From contig CP134226.1 of assembly GCA_031655335.1 (NCBI GenBank), forward strand, positions 930,001 through 994,000: 64,000 bases of DNA, written 5' to 3'. This stretch comes from Thalassospiraceae bacterium LMO-SO8. Its GTDB lineage: Bacteria > Pseudomonadota > Alphaproteobacteria > Rhodospirillales > Casp-alpha2. The stretch's first letter is position 1; every line of letters begins with the position of its first letter. The position numbers were made by a program, and so were the translations under genes. A model generated the notes under the pieces. It was not told the DNA's origin. It searched no databases and was given only the letters and a program-made list of their open reading frames with translations. Below are positions 50,423 through 59,826 of this stretch, piece after piece.

Positions 50423-50502
50423 AGCATGATTCTGGACCGCCTCAACTGTCACAAATCAGGCCCTTTGAACCCGATTTTGGACAATTCAAAATGTTTCCGA
50501 CA
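50423..50502 (-). repeat. Right end of element B, outer part
   Basis: It continues the right-end sequence after the IS1595 duplication, aligning base for base with 37719-37798 of element A and ending GTTTCCGACA. The innermost site, beside the IS, corresponds to 37708-37723 and is cut by the insertion. The next 5 bp, GCTTA, are the target duplication of element B. Confidence 0.88.
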
Positions 50503-50514
50503 GCTTAGCACGGT

Positions 50515-50579
50515 TTTCAGAAACATCTTATTTTGGCCAATCACGGCTTAGATTGTCCTCGCCACAAGTTAGAATGACG
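50515..50579 (+). repeat. Decayed left end of a third Tn7-like element (C)
   Basis: TTTCAG at 50515 stands where TGTCGG is expected. The repeats ACATCTTATTTTGGCC (50523-50538), ACGGCTTAGATTGTCC (50543-50558) and ACAAGTTAGAATGACG (50564-50579) follow with the same 20/21-bp spacing as in the intact left ends. Mutations in the terminus and site 3 suggest an old, inactive insertion about 35 nt from the tRNA before B and A arrived. The 83 bp to 50662 show no leader or 241-aa gene. Confidence 0.8.
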
Positions 50580-50662
50580 GCATTCGACCTTCCTGAAAAT
50601 GCCGCCGCCGCGTTGCCGCGAGGCGACACTGCAACTGAGCATACGCAAAAGATCCAAGGCCG

Positions 50663-53600
50663 TTAGCGATGCTCGGCTTCGGCGATCGCCGCCAGGAACC
50701 GGCCAACCCCATCATTCAACTCCCTGGCCTGTCCTTCCAGATCCGCGCCTTTGTAGGCAATGGACCAGGACAGAGTCCCTTTGGAAACGACCGCGATAAG
50801 GCAAATCGATTGGCTGACGCTACTCCGTCGTTGCGCCCCCTGAGATGGGTCCAAAACGTTGTGAACATCAATGACAGGGAGCGTCGCGTTCTTACGGAAG
50901 GTATCGTCTATGTTTCCTCGGTATTGGAAATAGATACCAGGCTGCTGGAGGCCCTCCATCTCGATCCGTGCGGGGTCCGACTTGGGCCTGGAATGTAACA
51001 GCCCATAGCCAATGCCCGCATTGGGCACCGTCAGCAGTGACTGTCGTGCAGCTTCGTAATCTGCGAGTGGTCCGTTTTCGGGGTGTGTCGTGACACGCAC
51101 GGGAAACTGCGAGACAAACCACCCAACGGCGCGCTGCGGATCGGTCCCCACGAAGGGATGGCGGCCGTTGCTTTCAACGAGAACCAGCGGTGAGGAGGTA
51201 TCACGGGAATCCGTCACCGCCCTCGAAAGTGCCGCGAGAAACAGCGCCTGCCGCTCCATCGGTGAGGGGAATTTCTCCAGTAGAATGCGGTTCTGTACTG
51301 CCGTGGGCCTTCCCCCCGGCAGCACCCGGTGTATGTCGCCATTTCCCCCCGAAAGGTCCGCGATTGCATCCGTCGCCGGGCCACAAACTTGCTTCCAATA
51401 GTCTAATTCGTCGCTGACGTTTTCCGATTTTCCATGGCGCTCCAGTGCGGCAAGCCAAGGGCCGAAAAGCGCCTTTGACGGTTTTTGGAATAGCACCAGG
51501 TTCGCCTTGGCCCTGGCGTAGGTTTCCTGCAGCTGCGTTGCCCAAATCGAAAGGGAAAGCGCATCGACGACCAAGTGATGAAAGGCGACGATCAGCAGGC
51601 CCTGCTCCCCCGGCCCGCGGTCCAGCAGCCTTGCTGAGACGAGCGGGCCATCTGTGATCGATATCGAAGACTTAAGTTCCGCGATGACCCCGTCACGCAA
51701 AGAGGAAACATCCAGACCTTCTCCGGATCGGACCTCGATGCGCCGAAACCCTGAACCCGCAGGGGGCGCCTCGTATCGGCAGGTCCATGCATCGTCGCGC
51801 TTTTCGAAGCGCAATGAGAACGCGTCGTGAAGGTCGTTCAGCGCACTGACCGCCGCCTCCAATGCCGCCGCATCCAATCCCTTGGGCGTGCGAAAGTACA
51901 TGATTTCAAGAAACCCGTCGGCGTCCTTCGTTTCGTCCTCCAGGAACGCGCGCTGCATGGGCGTCACGGCGAAAGGCCCCTTCATGGCCTCCCCGGTCCC
52001 GATATCCGCCCCCGATGGCTCCAGGCCGCCCCCCACCGGGGCGAGGCTGCGGATCAGACCTTCCAACGTCTCCAGAGTCACACGCCGTTCGGCCCAATCA
52101 GCGGGCAAGGAGACGCCGAGATCCTGTTCGATCAGCAACCCCAGTTCGACGTGTTTCAATGAATCCAGACCCAATAACGCGAGCTCCGCATCGCCGGTGA
52201 CGAACGCCTCGGGCGTCGAGGTCAATTCAACCACCCGCCAGTTCAGATATTCGGACAGCCGCGCCATCTTTTCGTCCCTGTCGGCCAATAGAAAAGTGGG
52301 GCCGCTAGATGTCGTACATCCGACCAAGGAGGCAGCGTTGTCCGATTCCCGCGCGATCACCGCCCAGTCGTTGTTGGAATAGGCGGTCCGGCAGGCGGTG
52401 CGGCGGACCTTGCCGCTGGTCGTCCGCGGCAAGGCTCCCGGCATCAACAGAACGATATCCGAAGGTGCCACGCCGGACTGTTCCGTCACCTTGTGGCGGA
52501 TGGCGACAAAGACCTCGGTCCAATCAGTGTCACGGCGGTATTCACGCCGGATCTCGCAGACGACGACAAGAACCTCGTCCTGCCCCGTGTCCAAAGAAAA
52601 TGCTGCCGCGCCATGGGGCGAGACCGCCGGATGGCTGGTCGCCGCCGCATCCTCGATGTCGTTCGGGAAGTGATTCCGGCCATTGAAGATCATCATGTCT
52701 TTGATGCGGCCCGTAACGAAAAGTCCACCTTCGTGCCAGAAACCAAGATCTCCGGTTAGAAACGGCGTCTGTCCGGGCCCCGCGGTTGATGTAAGGCCCA
52801 CTTCAGCCGCATCGCTGTTACCGCCGTGATAGCCCCTAAAGACACCGGGCCCGGAAATACGGATTTCACCGATGATCCCGTCTTCCAGCGGGTCGCCGGT
52901 CGCCGGTTCGACGATCTCGACGGCCGTATCCACGCAGGGGGTGCCGCAGGACACCAACATGCGCAGGTCATCCTGGTTTCCCGCCCCGTCATCCGCCGCT
53001 ATCGCCCGCCCCTGTTCAAGCCCAGAGATCCGAAATGGCACGGCAACCGGCCGTGCCGCGCCCGGATCAGGACCCGTCGCCATCAGCGTGGCTTCGGCAA
53101 GCCCGTAACAGGGATAGAAGGCTTCGTGCCGAAATCCAAAGGGGGCGAAAGCATCGGCAAAGCGGTCGATGGATGCGGCACGTACCGGCTCGGCCCCGCT
53201 ATAGGCAAGCCGCCAGCGGGACAAATCAAATGCCGGGCCATCGGCCCTGGCCAGGGCGTTGACGCAAAGGTCATAGGCGAAATTGGCGCCGCCGCTGACA
53301 TCCGCCTTGAAGTGGTCGATCGCCCGCAGCCACCGCAACGGCCGGGCGACAAAATGTTTGGGATCCATCAGGACGACGTGATAGCCGGTCCAGATGGCTT
53401 CCAGTATGCCGCCGACCAGCCCCATGTCGTGGTACGGCGGCAACCAGTTGACGACCACGCTATCGCGCGTCAGTTCGAACTTTCCGGCGATCGCGGCAAG
53501 GTTGGCCGCAAGGTTTCCATGATCAATCAGCACACCTTTCGGATCGCCGGTCGAGCCGGAGGTATACTGGATGAGCGCCAAAGTATCGGACGTAATCTCG

Positions 53601-54100
53601 ACACCAGGCGGCGGCCCTTCCCTGATTTCGCAGGCGTCGGTGGAGATACAGACCCGTTCGTTGGGCCCGCCTTCCAGCGTCATCGCGCGGGCCAACCGCG
53701 GCAGATGCGTGGAATGGGTCAGCACGATTTCCGGCGCCGCATCCTGGACCAGCCTTTGAAACCGCTGCGCGGACGTGCGCTCGACCCGTGCCGTGGGCAG
53801 CGGTGTCGGGATCGCCGCAATACCAGCGATGAAGCACGCGCACAGGCTGACGGCGTAATCCAACCCGGGCGCCTGAAGAACGATGGCGCGCCCGGCCCCG
53901 GGCCGACGCTCATTGATCTGCCGTGCGACGGCGCAGGCCCGCTGGTAAAGCTCGCCGAAACCAAGGCTCACAGTCTCCTGCTCGCCATCAACCAGATAGG
54001 TAATCGCCGTTTTCCCAGGATGTTCAGCGGCATGCGCCGCCAAGGCCCCGGCGAGGGTCGCCGCGGCATCCAGTCGTCGGTCGGGATCGGCGGCACGCAC
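50663..54100 (-). CDS. Fatty acyl-AMP ligase-carrier-condensation (E-like) protein
   Basis: An 1145-aa multidomain protein. Residues 1-580 are a fatty acyl-AMP ligase: YTSGSTGDPKG, the FAAL-type WLPPYHDMGLVGGI, YGLAEATL, GRIKDMMIFNGRNHFP and LPRTTSGKVRR. A carrier domain has its phosphopantetheine serine in GLDSLKHVEL (about 645). Residues 715-1140 form a condensation-superfamily domain with HHLVVDALS (about 842), VESNGRHPF, AVGWFVSQFPV and GIGYGLLHS, closest to epimerisation-type members. It could activate a fatty acid, load it and transfer it to an amine. It starts with GTG 54100 and ends the export operon of a Nif11/NHLM RiPP cluster, where it is the only evident maturation enzyme. Confidence 0.87.
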   Translation of the reverse strand: MRAADPDRRLDAAATLAGALAAHAAEHPGKTAITYLVDGEQETVSLGFGELYQRACAVARQINERRPGAGRAIVLQAPGLDYAVSLCACFIAGIAAIPTPLPTARVERTSAQRFQRLVQDAAPEIVLTHSTHLPRLARAMTLEGGPNERVCISTDACEIREGPPPGVEITSDTLALIQYTSGSTGDPKGVLIDHGNLAANLAAIAGKFELTRDSVVVNWLPPYHDMGLVGGILEAIWTGYHVVLMDPKHFVARPLRWLRAIDHFKADVSGGANFAYDLCVNALARADGPAFDLSRWRLAYSGAEPVRAASIDRFADAFAPFGFRHEAFYPCYGLAEATLMATGPDPGAARPVAVPFRISGLEQGRAIAADDGAGNQDDLRMLVSCGTPCVDTAVEIVEPATGDPLEDGIIGEIRISGPGVFRGYHGGNSDAAEVGLTSTAGPGQTPFLTGDLGFWHEGGLFVTGRIKDMMIFNGRNHFPNDIEDAAATSHPAVSPHGAAAFSLDTGQDEVLVVVCEIRREYRRDTDWTEVFVAIRHKVTEQSGVAPSDIVLLMPGALPRTTSGKVRRTACRTAYSNNDWAVIARESDNAASLVGCTTSSGPTFLLADRDEKMARLSEYLNWRVVELTSTPEAFVTGDAELALLGLDSLKHVELGLLIEQDLGVSLPADWAERRVTLETLEGLIRSLAPVGGGLEPSGADIGTGEAMKGPFAVTPMQRAFLEDETKDADGFLEIMYFRTPKGLDAAALEAAVSALNDLHDAFSLRFEKRDDAWTCRYEAPPAGSGFRRIEVRSGEGLDVSSLRDGVIAELKSSISITDGPLVSARLLDRGPGEQGLLIVAFHHLVVDALSLSIWATQLQETYARAKANLVLFQKPSKALFGPWLAALERHGKSENVSDELDYWKQVCGPATDAIADLSGGNGDIHRVLPGGRPTAVQNRILLEKFPSPMERQALFLAALSRAVTDSRDTSSPLVLVESNGRHPFVGTDPQRAVGWFVSQFPVRVTTHPENGPLADYEAARQSLLTVPNAGIGYGLLHSRPKSDPARIEMEGLQQPGIYFQYRGNIDDTFRKNATLPVIDVHNVLDPSQGAQRRSSVSQSICLIAVVSKGTLSWSIAYKGADLEGQARELNDGVGRFLAAIAEAEHR

Positions 54101-54108
54101 GATTATCT

Positions 54109-54654
54109 CTACTCGGCGCGCGCCGTGGCGAGGGTACGAAGCATCCGGTCGAACCGTTCGCCGGCAATGGACACGTTATCCAGCAACCGCTCGTCCAACT
54201 CGTCTTCCATCACATCATCGCTGTGCAGGCTGCCAACCTGCCCATATCCGAATCGCCGGACCGTACCGCGCAGGCGGTCTGCAAGAAAGAAACACAGCGC
54301 CTTGTACAGCCGCTTGCCGAATGCCGGATCATCCTCCATCCGGGACTCCAGCGCGGCATGAGACAGTTCCAAAACGCTGCATTCACCATCCGCGATAACG
54401 CTGGCCGATGGCGGCGCGTCATCGACGAACGACATTTCCCCTACGATTTCGCCTGTTCCCAAGGTCGCGATGGTGCCGATCTTCGAATCCTCGATTCGAA
54501 GATTTCCTTCGAGAAGAATGAACAGGCTGTCGCCTCTAACACCTTCTTCGATGATCGTATCACCGCCGCCGAACGCCCTTTTAATCCCCGTACGGGCCAT
54601 CCATTCGACGTCAGGATCCTGCAACTGCCCCAATATCACCAGCACTTTGCGCAT
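54109..54654 (-). CDS. Cyclic-nucleotide-binding-domain protein
   Basis: A 181-aa protein with a CAP/CNB domain (FILLEGNLRIED, LGTGEIVGEMSFVDDAPPSASVIAD) comprising the beta roll and phosphate-binding cassette region, then a helical tail. There is no HTH, so it is not a CRP-type activator. The arginine of the canonical cassette is replaced (PPSASV rather than RxA), so cAMP binding is uncertain. Such proteins accompany NHLM transporters, where CNB-like domains also occur. SD GGGAG precedes ATG 54654. An 8-bp gap separates it from the FAAL gene. Confidence 0.8.
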   Translation of the reverse strand: MRKVLVILGQLQDPDVEWMARTGIKRAFGGGDTIIEEGVRGDSLFILLEGNLRIEDSKIGTIATLGTGEIVGEMSFVDDAPPSASVIADGECSVLELSHAALESRMEDDPAFGKRLYKALCFFLADRLRGTVRRFGYGQVGSLHSDDVMEDELDERLLDNVSIAGERFDRMLRTLATARAE

Positions 54655-54677
54655 GATGGACTCCCTTGTCTGTCTGC

Positions 54678-57641
54678 CTAAACCAATTGCCGCCGCGCCA
54701 TTTCGGCGAACGGTCCGTCGGACGATATCAATTCGTCATATGATCCTTCCTGAACGACACGGCCTTGATCCAATACGATGATCCGGTCCGCTGCGCGAAC
54801 GGTCGAAAGCCGGTGCGCGATGACCAACCTTGTCGCATTAAGGTATGCGATGGATTCCATGACAGTCGCCTGGGTGCTGTTGTCCAACGCACTGGTCGGC
54901 TCATCGAGCAACAGAATGCGCGGCCGTTGGACGAGTGCCCGCGCGATCATCAGGCGCTGGCGCTGGCCGCCGGATAGGGTATTTACGCCTTCCATCAGGA
55001 CCGTGTGCATGCCCATCGGCATGGCTTCGATGTCGGCCGCCAATCCGGCCTGCCGTGCGGCGGACCAAGCATCGTCCTGGGAATGCGCCGAAGCCCCGAG
55101 GATGTTCGACAGAATGCTTCCCGTCGCCAGTTGACCGTTCTGCATGACCACGCGCACCTGCTGACGCAGTGAGGTCAGATCGAGGCTGCTGATCGGGGTC
55201 TGATCGAAGTAGATATCGCCGGCGGAGCAGGTCTCGAACCCGAGAAGCAGCCGGACGAGAGTCGATTTACCGCTGCCGGACGCCCCGACGATCGCGACGA
55301 ATTCGTTTTCGTTGATGGATAGCGACAGATCGTCCAGCACCAACGGACCCGCCGGGTCATAGCGGAAAGACACGTGGCTGAGCTCAATGTTCCCGCGAAG
55401 GGTTTCAGCGATCTTGTCTTCGTCCGACACCTCGGGCGCGGCCTCGACGACCGGTCTCAGGCGTTCGAACAGGGGAATGATCGTCAGGCTTCTGGTCAGC
55501 GCCGTTGCCAGTCCGGTCATCGCCGCCAGGAACTGGCCGAATGCGGTATTGAAAGCGACGAAATCTCCCGTCGACATGGGCGGGCGGGCGGTATCCCCGC
55601 CCGCCTTGACCAGGGCTTCCAATTGAAGATCGGTCGCCTCCATCTTGAGCAGCATTGACGCGGCAACGAAGATCATCCCCGTCGCCAAGGCCGGATAGGC
55701 CGTATGAAAGATGTCCTGCCAGTTCGCATAGGATTGGGACGCCACGAAACGCTGTTTCTGCTTCGTGAAGTATCCGGCCCACTTCGCATAGGCCCGGCCT
55801 TCGGCGGCGGAGATGCGCAGTTTCGCAAGACCAGTGAGAAACTGCAGGACGAATCCTTCGGCCTCGCCCTGATGTGCGATCCGGTGGCGTTCTTCGCGAA
55901 GCTGCCAGCGCCCGAGAAGAACCGTGACCAGGATCGCGCAAGCCACCAGCGACAAAGCGACGATCGACAGCCGCCAATTGAAATAGACGAGCAGCGCCAG
56001 GCTGAAGCTGGCGAAGGTCACCCCCAGCAGACTTTGTATCGTCGTCCCGCTGAGGGTCTGGCGGATAGTCTGGATGCCGAGCACACGGTCGGTCAGATCC
56101 CCCGCCGTGAACCGCCGGCAGAACCCGGCCGGCAGACGCAGCAGACGGTCGAATATAGAGGCTTGCAGGTGCAGGTCCGCGCGCCCTTCGACCCGCAGCA
56201 GCGCGAAGGCTTTCACGACTTCGAAGCTGGCGCCGCCGAAGGCCGCCGCCACAAGACCGAGAATGATATGGATATGCTGCTCCACGTCGGCACGCGGCAG
56301 AACCTGTTCGATCATCACCGAAGACATCATCGGCGTGAACGCGGCAAGCAGGCCGCCGGCAAGCCCCATCTGGGCAACACGCGAGAGATCTTTGCGCAGC
56401 CCGGGAAGGATGTATCCGACCAGACCCTTCAACGTTCTCAGACTGCCGGGGAGCGGCCGGTAAAGCATGACCGCCTCATGCTTCAGCGTCTCCGACACCT
56501 CGCGCGTGCATGCCCGGGGAATGCCGTCATTGGGATCGATTATGGCGAATGCGCCGGCTCCGGTCGGGACGACCGCGACGGGAGCGCCGCCCTCTTCAAG
56601 GAAGGCCAACAACGGCCCGACCTCGCGGCGCCACCAGTCCCCCCTGAGCATAACTTTCCGGGTTCGAATCCTGTAAACCTGCGCCAAGTCCTCAACGGAT
56701 GGCGCCTTTCCCTGCAACCGCGGCCGCTTCTCTTCCGTCGTCGCGGCCTCGATCCCCATTGCCTGCGCCACCATGAGAAATGCCGCATGCAATGGCTCGA
56801 TATCTGCGATCAACGGGGCGCGCCCGTCGTCGGTCGGGCGCACCGTCTGCACCATCCCGCTGATGGCCTTGGCGAGCACATTTTTCTCTGCCGATTGCCG
56901 GGCCTGTTGGCGCCGCGCGGCATCGCTTTCGACGGCCGCCAGGCGTTCCGTCATGCAATCTCCGAAGACACGGACAAAAGCAGCCAGGGCCCTCCGCCAG
57001 TCATTGGATTGAACAAGCTCCGCCGACGACTGAGCCGTCACCGACGTCGTGTCCGGCGCCACAAGCCAGAGAGTGGACGATATCGGCAGCACGGAGGACG
57101 GCAACCCCGGATCTCCGAAACAATGCAATTCGGCGCTGTCTGCGGCACTCACCCAGGTCGGCTGCCGGCCGGCCCCGAACACCGGCATGCTGCGGTAAAT
57201 TTCAGGCCGGGAAGTGCGGTCAAGAATGATCGCCTCACCGGTCGGCCGCTCGGGGGCAAGGCCCTTCGACATGCCGATGACGAACCGGTCCAAGATCGCC
57301 CCAAGATGGTCCGGTGCGAACCGGTCCGCCAGCGATCCGTCGGTGCTTAGTACGACACGCGTACCGTCGACTCCGACGGCGAGATACCTGTGGGCCGCAT
57401 CCAGATCAGGGCCGAAGATCATTTCTCCAGCCGCCGCGCGGTAAAGCGAATGGCGGTGGCCGCTGTTTCCATCCGCATCGGGCCGAACCGCGAATACATC
57501 GACAAATCCCGTCAGCACCAGAATGGACATTTCCGGGCGGTCCAGCAGAATAGGTTTGTTGGCGGCGACGGATTGCGCCTGCCCGCGAAGGGAGTCGACG
57601 TCGACCTTTGTCAGAAGCGCTTCAAGGGTGCGACGCTGCAT
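54678..57641 (-). CDS. NHLM-type ABC exporter, ATP-binding/permease subunit
   Basis: A 987-aa protein. An N-terminal region of about 400 residues contains a CNB-like segment (LTGFVDVFAVRPD) with no protease motif. An ABC membrane domain of six helices follows (about 410-700), then a nucleotide-binding domain with Walker A GASGSGKST, signature LSGGQRQRLMIARAL, Walker B ILLLDEPTSALD and H-loop VIAHRLST. This architecture matches the second (non-peptidase) ABC subunit of NHLM bacteriocin export systems. It overlaps the peptidase-ABC gene by 20 bp. The pair would form a heterodimeric exporter. Confidence 0.9.
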   Translation of the reverse strand: MQRRTLEALLTKVDVDSLRGQAQSVAANKPILLDRPEMSILVLTGFVDVFAVRPDADGNSGHRHSLYRAAAGEMIFGPDLDAAHRYLAVGVDGTRVVLSTDGSLADRFAPDHLGAILDRFVIGMSKGLAPERPTGEAIILDRTSRPEIYRSMPVFGAGRQPTWVSAADSAELHCFGDPGLPSSVLPISSTLWLVAPDTTSVTAQSSAELVQSNDWRRALAAFVRVFGDCMTERLAAVESDAARRQQARQSAEKNVLAKAISGMVQTVRPTDDGRAPLIADIEPLHAAFLMVAQAMGIEAATTEEKRPRLQGKAPSVEDLAQVYRIRTRKVMLRGDWWRREVGPLLAFLEEGGAPVAVVPTGAGAFAIIDPNDGIPRACTREVSETLKHEAVMLYRPLPGSLRTLKGLVGYILPGLRKDLSRVAQMGLAGGLLAAFTPMMSSVMIEQVLPRADVEQHIHIILGLVAAAFGGASFEVVKAFALLRVEGRADLHLQASIFDRLLRLPAGFCRRFTAGDLTDRVLGIQTIRQTLSGTTIQSLLGVTFASFSLALLVYFNWRLSIVALSLVACAILVTVLLGRWQLREERHRIAHQGEAEGFVLQFLTGLAKLRISAAEGRAYAKWAGYFTKQKQRFVASQSYANWQDIFHTAYPALATGMIFVAASMLLKMEATDLQLEALVKAGGDTARPPMSTGDFVAFNTAFGQFLAAMTGLATALTRSLTIIPLFERLRPVVEAAPEVSDEDKIAETLRGNIELSHVSFRYDPAGPLVLDDLSLSINENEFVAIVGASGSGKSTLVRLLLGFETCSAGDIYFDQTPISSLDLTSLRQQVRVVMQNGQLATGSILSNILGASAHSQDDAWSAARQAGLAADIEAMPMGMHTVLMEGVNTLSGGQRQRLMIARALVQRPRILLLDEPTSALDNSTQATVMESIAYLNATRLVIAHRLSTVRAADRIIVLDQGRVVQEGSYDELISSDGPFAEMARRQLV

Positions 57642-59826
57642 CTTGCCCCCCTTCCGTTCCGATCAACCGCGGATACTCCTGGCCGTGCGCCATCAAATGC
57701 TCATGCGTCCCCCGTTCGGCAATCTTCCCCTTTCTCAGGACGATGATCTCGTCACAGTCGCGGATCGTCGAAAGCCGGTGCGCGATGATGATGCAGGTAC
57801 AGCCCCGGCGCCGCAGGTTGTCGTCGATGTTCTTTTCCGTCACCGGATCCAACGCCGCCGTTGCTTCGTCCAACACCAACACCCGGGGCTGGCCGACGAG
57901 GGCACGCGCAAGCTCAAGCCGTTGACGCTGCCCTCCCGAGAAATTGATCCCCCCCTCCTCAACCAGGCTTTCAGTTCGCCCGGGACGGGCCATCACATCA
58001 TCATGGATCGCCGCGTCCTTAAGAGCCTGGGTCAGGACATGGTCCGGGATCTGGTTGTCCCACAAGGTCAGGTTTTCATGGATGGTTCCGGAGAACAGAA
58101 AAATGTCCTGATCGACGTAGGCTACGGTATCGGCGAAAACCTGCCGAGGGACCTTGCCGAGGGGGTGATCGTCAATCAGCACGTCCCCGTTCCATGGTTT
58201 CAGCACGCCCGCGATCAGCCGGCCAAGCGTGGACTTTCCGCTGCCCGACGCCCCGACGATGGCGACCCGTGATCCGGTTTCGACCGAAATCGAGATGCCG
58301 TCGATCAACGGCGGGTCCAGCGGACTGAAACCGAAACACAGGTTCCGCGCTTCGATGCGGCCGCTGAGAACGGGTGGGCCGGCCCAGGTTTCTTCCGCCC
58401 CGTCGATCCGCGTGTCGTCCGGTTGCGCCGAGCGAATATCGTCCAATCGAGTCAGGTCGCCCTTGATGCGTTGCAGTTTCCCGCCGAGATCGACCAGCCC
58501 GGCGATCGGCGCCGTCAGGTTCGACATGAGCGATTGGATCGCGACGATGGCGCCGACGGAAAGCACGCCTTCCATCACGCGAAACCCGCCGACGCCCAGG
58601 ATCGCCGCCGCGGTCAGGGATGACATCAACGACGGAAACGCCGTCAGGACCGCGGTCGAAAAACCCAGGTTACGCTGCTGTTCCAGCATTTTCGCCTGGT
58701 AGCCCGCCCATTTGGCGAAGGTGTCGTCTTCCATTCCCGACGATTTCAGGGTTTCTATCGACCGAATGGCGGCAACGGTTGTCGCGGCCAGCTTGCCGCC
58801 GTCGGCCAACAGGGCGCGGCTGTTGTCCTCACGGCTGCGGTTGACGGCACGAAGCGCAAAAACATTCATCAGGGCCAGGCCAAAGGCAATGACCGCCAGC
58901 ATGCCGTCGAACACGGCAATCGCGGCGCCGTAAAAAACGACAGACGAAAGGTTCAACGAATTGGTGGCAAGGTCACCGGACAGCAGCCTGGCCACACGGT
59001 CGTTCGCCGCCATCCTGTCGCTCAGATCGCCGACATGGCGCTGCTGGAAGAACGACATGGGTAACCGGATCATGTGCCACAGGAACGTCGAAGCCATCGT
59101 TAGCGACAGGCGCGTTTCCATTCGCAACAGGTACTTCTGTTGAAGCCAAGTCATGCCCCCACGCAACAGTGCTGCCGTCAGCACCCCAAGGACCAGCGGC
59201 ACCAGCCAGTCCTCTTTTTCCGCGACGAGAATTTCATCGACGAAGATGCGCGAAAACCCCGCGATGGCGATTCCCGGCACGACCAGCAGCAAGCTGACGG
59301 CAAGGACATAGAACAGGGCTGCTCTCGAGTTTTCGAGGCGGTTGCGCATCGACGCCAGGATCGACGGCGCGCGGCCTCTGCGCTGAAGGGCGGATGACGG
59401 CTCGAACGCCAGAACGACACCCGTATAGCACTGGTCCAATTCCTCCAGCGACACCACCCGCGGCCCGCTGCCGGGATCGTTCAAATACGCCTTGCCGCCT
59501 TTGAACCCTTCGAAGACCACATAGTGATTGAAATTCCAATGAATGATCGACGGAGTCGGCAGGCTGGTCAGGTCTTCTGGTTCCTTCTTGAACCCTTTCG
59601 CGGAAAACCCATACGACCGCGCGGCCTTCAGAACATTGCTTGCCTTGCTGCCGTCACGCGTAACGCCGCACGCAATGCGCAATTCCTCCATCGGCACCCA
59701 GAGGCCATGAGACGCCATGACCATCGCCAGCGACGCGGCACCGCATTCAACCGCTTCCATCTGCAGAATGGTCGGTGTGCGCTTCGGCCTTGCGAAACAA
59801 TCGATGTAACGAATGAGCGACCGCAT
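57622..59826 (-). CDS. NHLM-type peptidase/permease/ATPase exporter (PCAT)
   Basis: A 734-aa protein. The N-terminal C39 peptidase has catalytic C28 (VECGAASLAM), H near 101 (NFNHYVVFEGF) and D in LNDPGSG, which cleave leaders after double-glycine-type motifs. A six-helix membrane domain follows (about 165-450), then an NBD with GASGSGKST, FSGGQRQRLELARAL and VLVLDEATAALD. It would cut the Nif11-like leaders after their SAG motif and export the core. Its start abuts the adaptor stop. Confidence 0.92.
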   Translation of the reverse strand: MRSLIRYIDCFARPKRTPTILQMEAVECGAASLAMVMASHGLWVPMEELRIACGVTRDGSKASNVLKAARSYGFSAKGFKKEPEDLTSLPTPSIIHWNFNHYVVFEGFKGGKAYLNDPGSGPRVVSLEELDQCYTGVVLAFEPSSALQRRGRAPSILASMRNRLENSRAALFYVLAVSLLLVVPGIAIAGFSRIFVDEILVAEKEDWLVPLVLGVLTAALLRGGMTWLQQKYLLRMETRLSLTMASTFLWHMIRLPMSFFQQRHVGDLSDRMAANDRVARLLSGDLATNSLNLSSVVFYGAAIAVFDGMLAVIAFGLALMNVFALRAVNRSREDNSRALLADGGKLAATTVAAIRSIETLKSSGMEDDTFAKWAGYQAKMLEQQRNLGFSTAVLTAFPSLMSSLTAAAILGVGGFRVMEGVLSVGAIVAIQSLMSNLTAPIAGLVDLGGKLQRIKGDLTRLDDIRSAQPDDTRIDGAEETWAGPPVLSGRIEARNLCFGFSPLDPPLIDGISISVETGSRVAIVGASGSGKSTLGRLIAGVLKPWNGDVLIDDHPLGKVPRQVFADTVAYVDQDIFLFSGTIHENLTLWDNQIPDHVLTQALKDAAIHDDVMARPGRTESLVEEGGINFSGGQRQRLELARALVGQPRVLVLDEATAALDPVTEKNIDDNLRRRGCTCIIIAHRLSTIRDCDEIIVLRKGKIAERGTHEHLMAHGQEYPRLIGTEGGQDAASHP

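Larger units (their letters stand above)
37801..50502 (+). mobile_element. Tn7-like element B
   Basis: A 12.7-kb element (11.0 kb without its IS1595 insertion) with TGTCGGAAAC termini. Its right flank is GCTTA (50503-50507); the matching left copy is at 7438-7442 across element A, which shows B was inserted first. It carries the 241-aa left-end gene, a sensor/cytochrome cargo, an intact tniQ-tnsA-tnsB-tnsC set and the small right-end gene. Its right end is split by IS1595, which probably hampers its own mobility. Confidence 0.88.

Noticed and set aside
37796-50507. Element B inserted after element A
   Set aside because: The bases left of B in the present sequence (ACATA) do not match GCTTA at its right side. 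The duplication matches only when A is removed, so A is later.
55704-57350. Plus-strand 548-aa open frame opposite the NHLM ABC gene
   Set aside because: Antisense shadow: biased Arg/Gln/His composition and no start signal, while the minus strand encodes full ABC motifs.
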